Source: Bacteroidales bacterium UBA2030
GTDB taxonomy: Bacteria > Bacteroidota > Bacteroidia > Bacteroidales > TTA-H9
Reading direction: 5' to 3'
Assembly (NCBI GenBank): GCA_002332755.1
Contig: DDBO01000131.1
Location: 1 to 8,229, forward strand
DNA length: 8,229 nt
A program made the position numbers and the translations under genes. The notes below the pieces were generated by a model that was given only the letters and a program-made list of their open reading frames with translations, was not told the origin of the DNA and did not search any database. Numbering within the stretch: the first letter of the stretch is position 1; each line of letters opens with the position of its first letter. Of this stretch, positions 7,901 through 8,229 are shown piece by piece.

Positions 7901-8042
7901 TTTAAGTATGGGATGGCTGGCCCAAACGGCTCGGATTAAAATCCCTTCAAAGGCTAAAAACCCTGTAATTCAGTCTTTCTTGTGGATGGAGGGTGACCGT
8001 CCTTTGTGGGTGGACGACCTGCAATTGATAATACTTCCCTGA
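4947..8042 (+). CDS. YfhO-family GT-C-like membrane protein with extended C-terminus
   Basis: 1031 residues. The N-terminal half is a multi-helix membrane domain (helices at about 29-47, 111-131, 143-160, 164-183, 194-224, 244-265, 314-331, 340-354, 374-393, 409-428, 461-477, 485-505). The first extracytoplasmic loop has the acidic, aromatic signature seen in YfhO and other GT-C enzymes: KWDALDCYLPWRW at 53-65 (Asp55, Asp58) and LWNPYQHLGYPIFAD at 78-92. Residues 506-710 are extracytoplasmic and include the YfhO hallmark QAWFPGWKASLDG (665-677), then LPPGDHEVVFRF (694-705). Two more helices (about 712-733, 744-763) lead to an extra soluble region, 765-1031. In Bacillus, YfhO is thought to transfer a sugar from undecaprenyl phosphate to lipoteichoic acid; here the acceptor is unknown. 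The ATG has only a weak AGG (4936-4938) upstream. The minus-strand glycosyltransferase end at 8075 supports a role in surface glycosylation. The family is fairly sure; catalytic activity and substrate are inferred. Confidence 0.85.
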   Translation: MQKLSYEHGLKNILLRLDGKANRIPLEFRVGFFLALLLGIAYAPLISGSSTLKWDALDCYLPWRWFVANALGNGVFPLWNPYQHLGYPIFADLRSVFSLEPYLVFGFGGYSLSVLHALFLFYLWLAGMGFYKLTSHFFENSLARFVSALAYMLSGFFVAHGQELFGLTAGAMMPWVLFYFISLQRARMFSDVWKTAFFVILLLTGGYQALSIILFYLLLFVFSAQLVYHIIHREYELIKKIIQLNLLLGLIVLASMTVVAVAWFQGRPYVGRMSGITLGDAWFMPFSPQSLLSLFTPFATAGDPGFWNTDISMNNLYFGIILVGFAFLGMIRVRKDYTLQLFLFWGVICLLASMGAYTPVREFFFRYAPLMNLFRMSAWFSWFFLAAMIIAAGRGVAHFLQNPGSYVKPISISVILTLSTLLLILGLHLKDVAGAMNLMFSGGSMHQKVSQATLGQRFAINAITQLVILSFWGLLLWRWMDKPMLLRRAFLLLVIFDLVFAVKLNFFATVGSEFTVSQVQHALDRAPRHYPLHDIRYNLNLYTDNQRKTAPLWRNTHIFTQTVSAEGFNSFRLDAFEELTGKHKDIFSAILQNPLVYFSADVHPWKDSAQVKLNKTTCFIDENEISSFPNEISVEGARVNLKEFHPGCVALLAHTKSPSLLVISQAWFPGWKASLDGHNVKIFKINGFQMGLLLPPGDHEVVFRFENPLLMKAFWFSATIFFIVLVAIGFVFLRDKVKSIHQKLFLSFIFPALLYLGLIVSFMNGTQARSAKAGELSALLRLIEQTGDRNALLVTSGGWPYLVDSLVSSGGLSLKTLHLGTDPEFSLQALDNLLNRNKPEVLFLLNDEMYKDFSVEDILRTNYAACDTLFVDKEKLLLRFHPQGKPHVVYKSCLDSTSIDDSQRDLFQPAPDGKPAIRLDSLRRGSPSLKYAIPAEYFGKSLSVVASSHLMLTPQAGVTLYIEVVDNNETLLRKTISTRQIEFPDLSMGWLAQTARIKIPSKAKNPVIQSFLWMEGDRPLWVDDLQLIILP

Positions 8043-8060
8043 TTCCTGTTTTCTGGAATT
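8041..8060. terminator. small hairpin between the convergent YfhO-like and glycosyltransferase genes
   Basis: ATTCC at 8042-8046 pairs with GGAAT at 8055-8059 around an 8-base loop, with a G-T wobble outside. It overlaps the stop codon of the YfhO-like gene and lies 15 bases past the stop of the minus-strand gene. The palindrome AATTGCAATT (8057-8066) overlaps it. The stem is short and has no clear T run on either strand, so it is a weak candidate for a shared bidirectional terminator in the 32-base gap. Confidence 0.3.
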
Positions 8061-8074
8061 GCAATTTGTTGGAA

Positions 8075-8229
8075 TTACTCTTGCTTGGGCCTTTCTTTCC
8101 GAAGGATATACTGGGGCCGGCGTTTGCTTTCCATAAACAATTTGCCCAGATATTCTCCAATAATACCCAATACAATGAGTTGAATACCACCTATAAGTAA
8201 AATACTTCCCTGGTTTGGCCCCCTATTGT
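8075..8229 (-). CDS. C-terminal end of a GtrB/CsbB/DPM1-like family 2 glycosyltransferase (partial)
   Basis: The minus strand is open from the window's right edge to a TAA (complement of 8075-8077) and encodes the last 50 residues of a longer protein. It has a membrane helix, SILLIGGIQLIVLGIIGEYL, followed by GKLFMESKRRPQYIL and a charged tail ending RPKQE. GGIQ-x4-GIIGEYLG-x4-E-K-RP-YI is the conserved end of polyprenyl-phosphate glycosyltransferases with two C-terminal membrane helices (GtrB, CsbB, ArnC, bacterial DPM1-like). These load a sugar onto undecaprenyl phosphate at the cytosolic membrane face. The catalytic GT-A domain lies outside the window, so the sugar cannot be guessed. The gene converges on the YfhO-like gene with 32 bases between stops. 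A different minus-strand frame over the same bases (8190-7954) is spurious. Confidence 0.85.
   Translation of the reverse strand, partial: NRGPNQGSILLIGGIQLIVLGIIGEYLGKLFMESKRRPQYILRKERPKQE

Noticed and set aside
7954..8190. Minus-strand open frame of 78 residues starting MVFNSLYWVLL
   Set aside because: It overlaps the YfhO-like gene's end and lies in a different frame from the glycosyltransferase end, whose conserved GIIGEYLG and KRRPQYI motifs mark the true minus-strand frame.
8006..8200. Forward open frame of 64 residues (MGGRPAIDNTSL...)
   Set aside because: It overlaps the YfhO-like gene out of frame and then runs antisense to the recognised glycosyltransferase end; its protein shows no family features.
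8030..8212. 12-bp direct repeat AATACTTCCCTG at 8030-8041 and 8201-8212, considered as an attachment-site pair
   Set aside because: Both copies lie in coding sequence of two different genes, the interval has no mobile-element content, and the repeat is short enough to be coincidence.

Overview
The window reads as a stretch of a Bacteroidota chromosome. This is inferred from several traits: the starts lack clear Shine-Dalgarno sequences and sit behind A/T-rich leaders, there is a candidate promoter of the Bacteroidota TTG...TAnnTTTG type, the base composition is moderately AT-rich, and the gene families (LamG-type surface proteins, YfhO-like membrane proteins) fit. No mobile element, RNA gene or CRISPR array was seen.

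Layout. Positions 1-57 may hold the last codons of an upstream membrane-protein gene. Three long forward genes follow. The first (115-1761) encodes a 548-residue envelope protein with a signal peptide, a periplasmic LamG/concanavalin-like domain, an SH3-like segment, about five membrane helices and a C-terminal four-cysteine zinc ribbon predicted to lie in the cytosol. After only 26 bases the second (1788-4805) encodes a 1005-residue soluble protein: five ~46-residue W/FP repeats resembling the DUF7477 module known from plant casein-kinase-like proteins, an acidic linker, TPRs, and two complete CbxX/CfxQ-type AAA+ ATPase domains. These two genes look like one transcription unit, and I consider them the most novel part of the window. 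A plausible but untested reading is a transmembrane sensor or scaffold coupled to an AAA+ remodelling machine.

A perfect 10-bp hairpin (4833-4868) and a candidate promoter (4886-4917) then separate this pair from the third gene (4947-8042). That gene encodes a 1031-residue YfhO-family GT-C-like membrane protein with a long extra C-terminal region. Convergent to it, at the right edge on the minus strand (8075-8229), is the C-terminal end of a GtrB/CsbB/DPM1-like family 2 glycosyltransferase. Enzymes of that kind make the polyprenyl-phosphate sugar that YfhO-type proteins use, so this half of the window is likely about decorating a cell-surface polymer.

Limits: all family calls come from reading motifs by eye. 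No database search, structure prediction or hidden Markov model was run.
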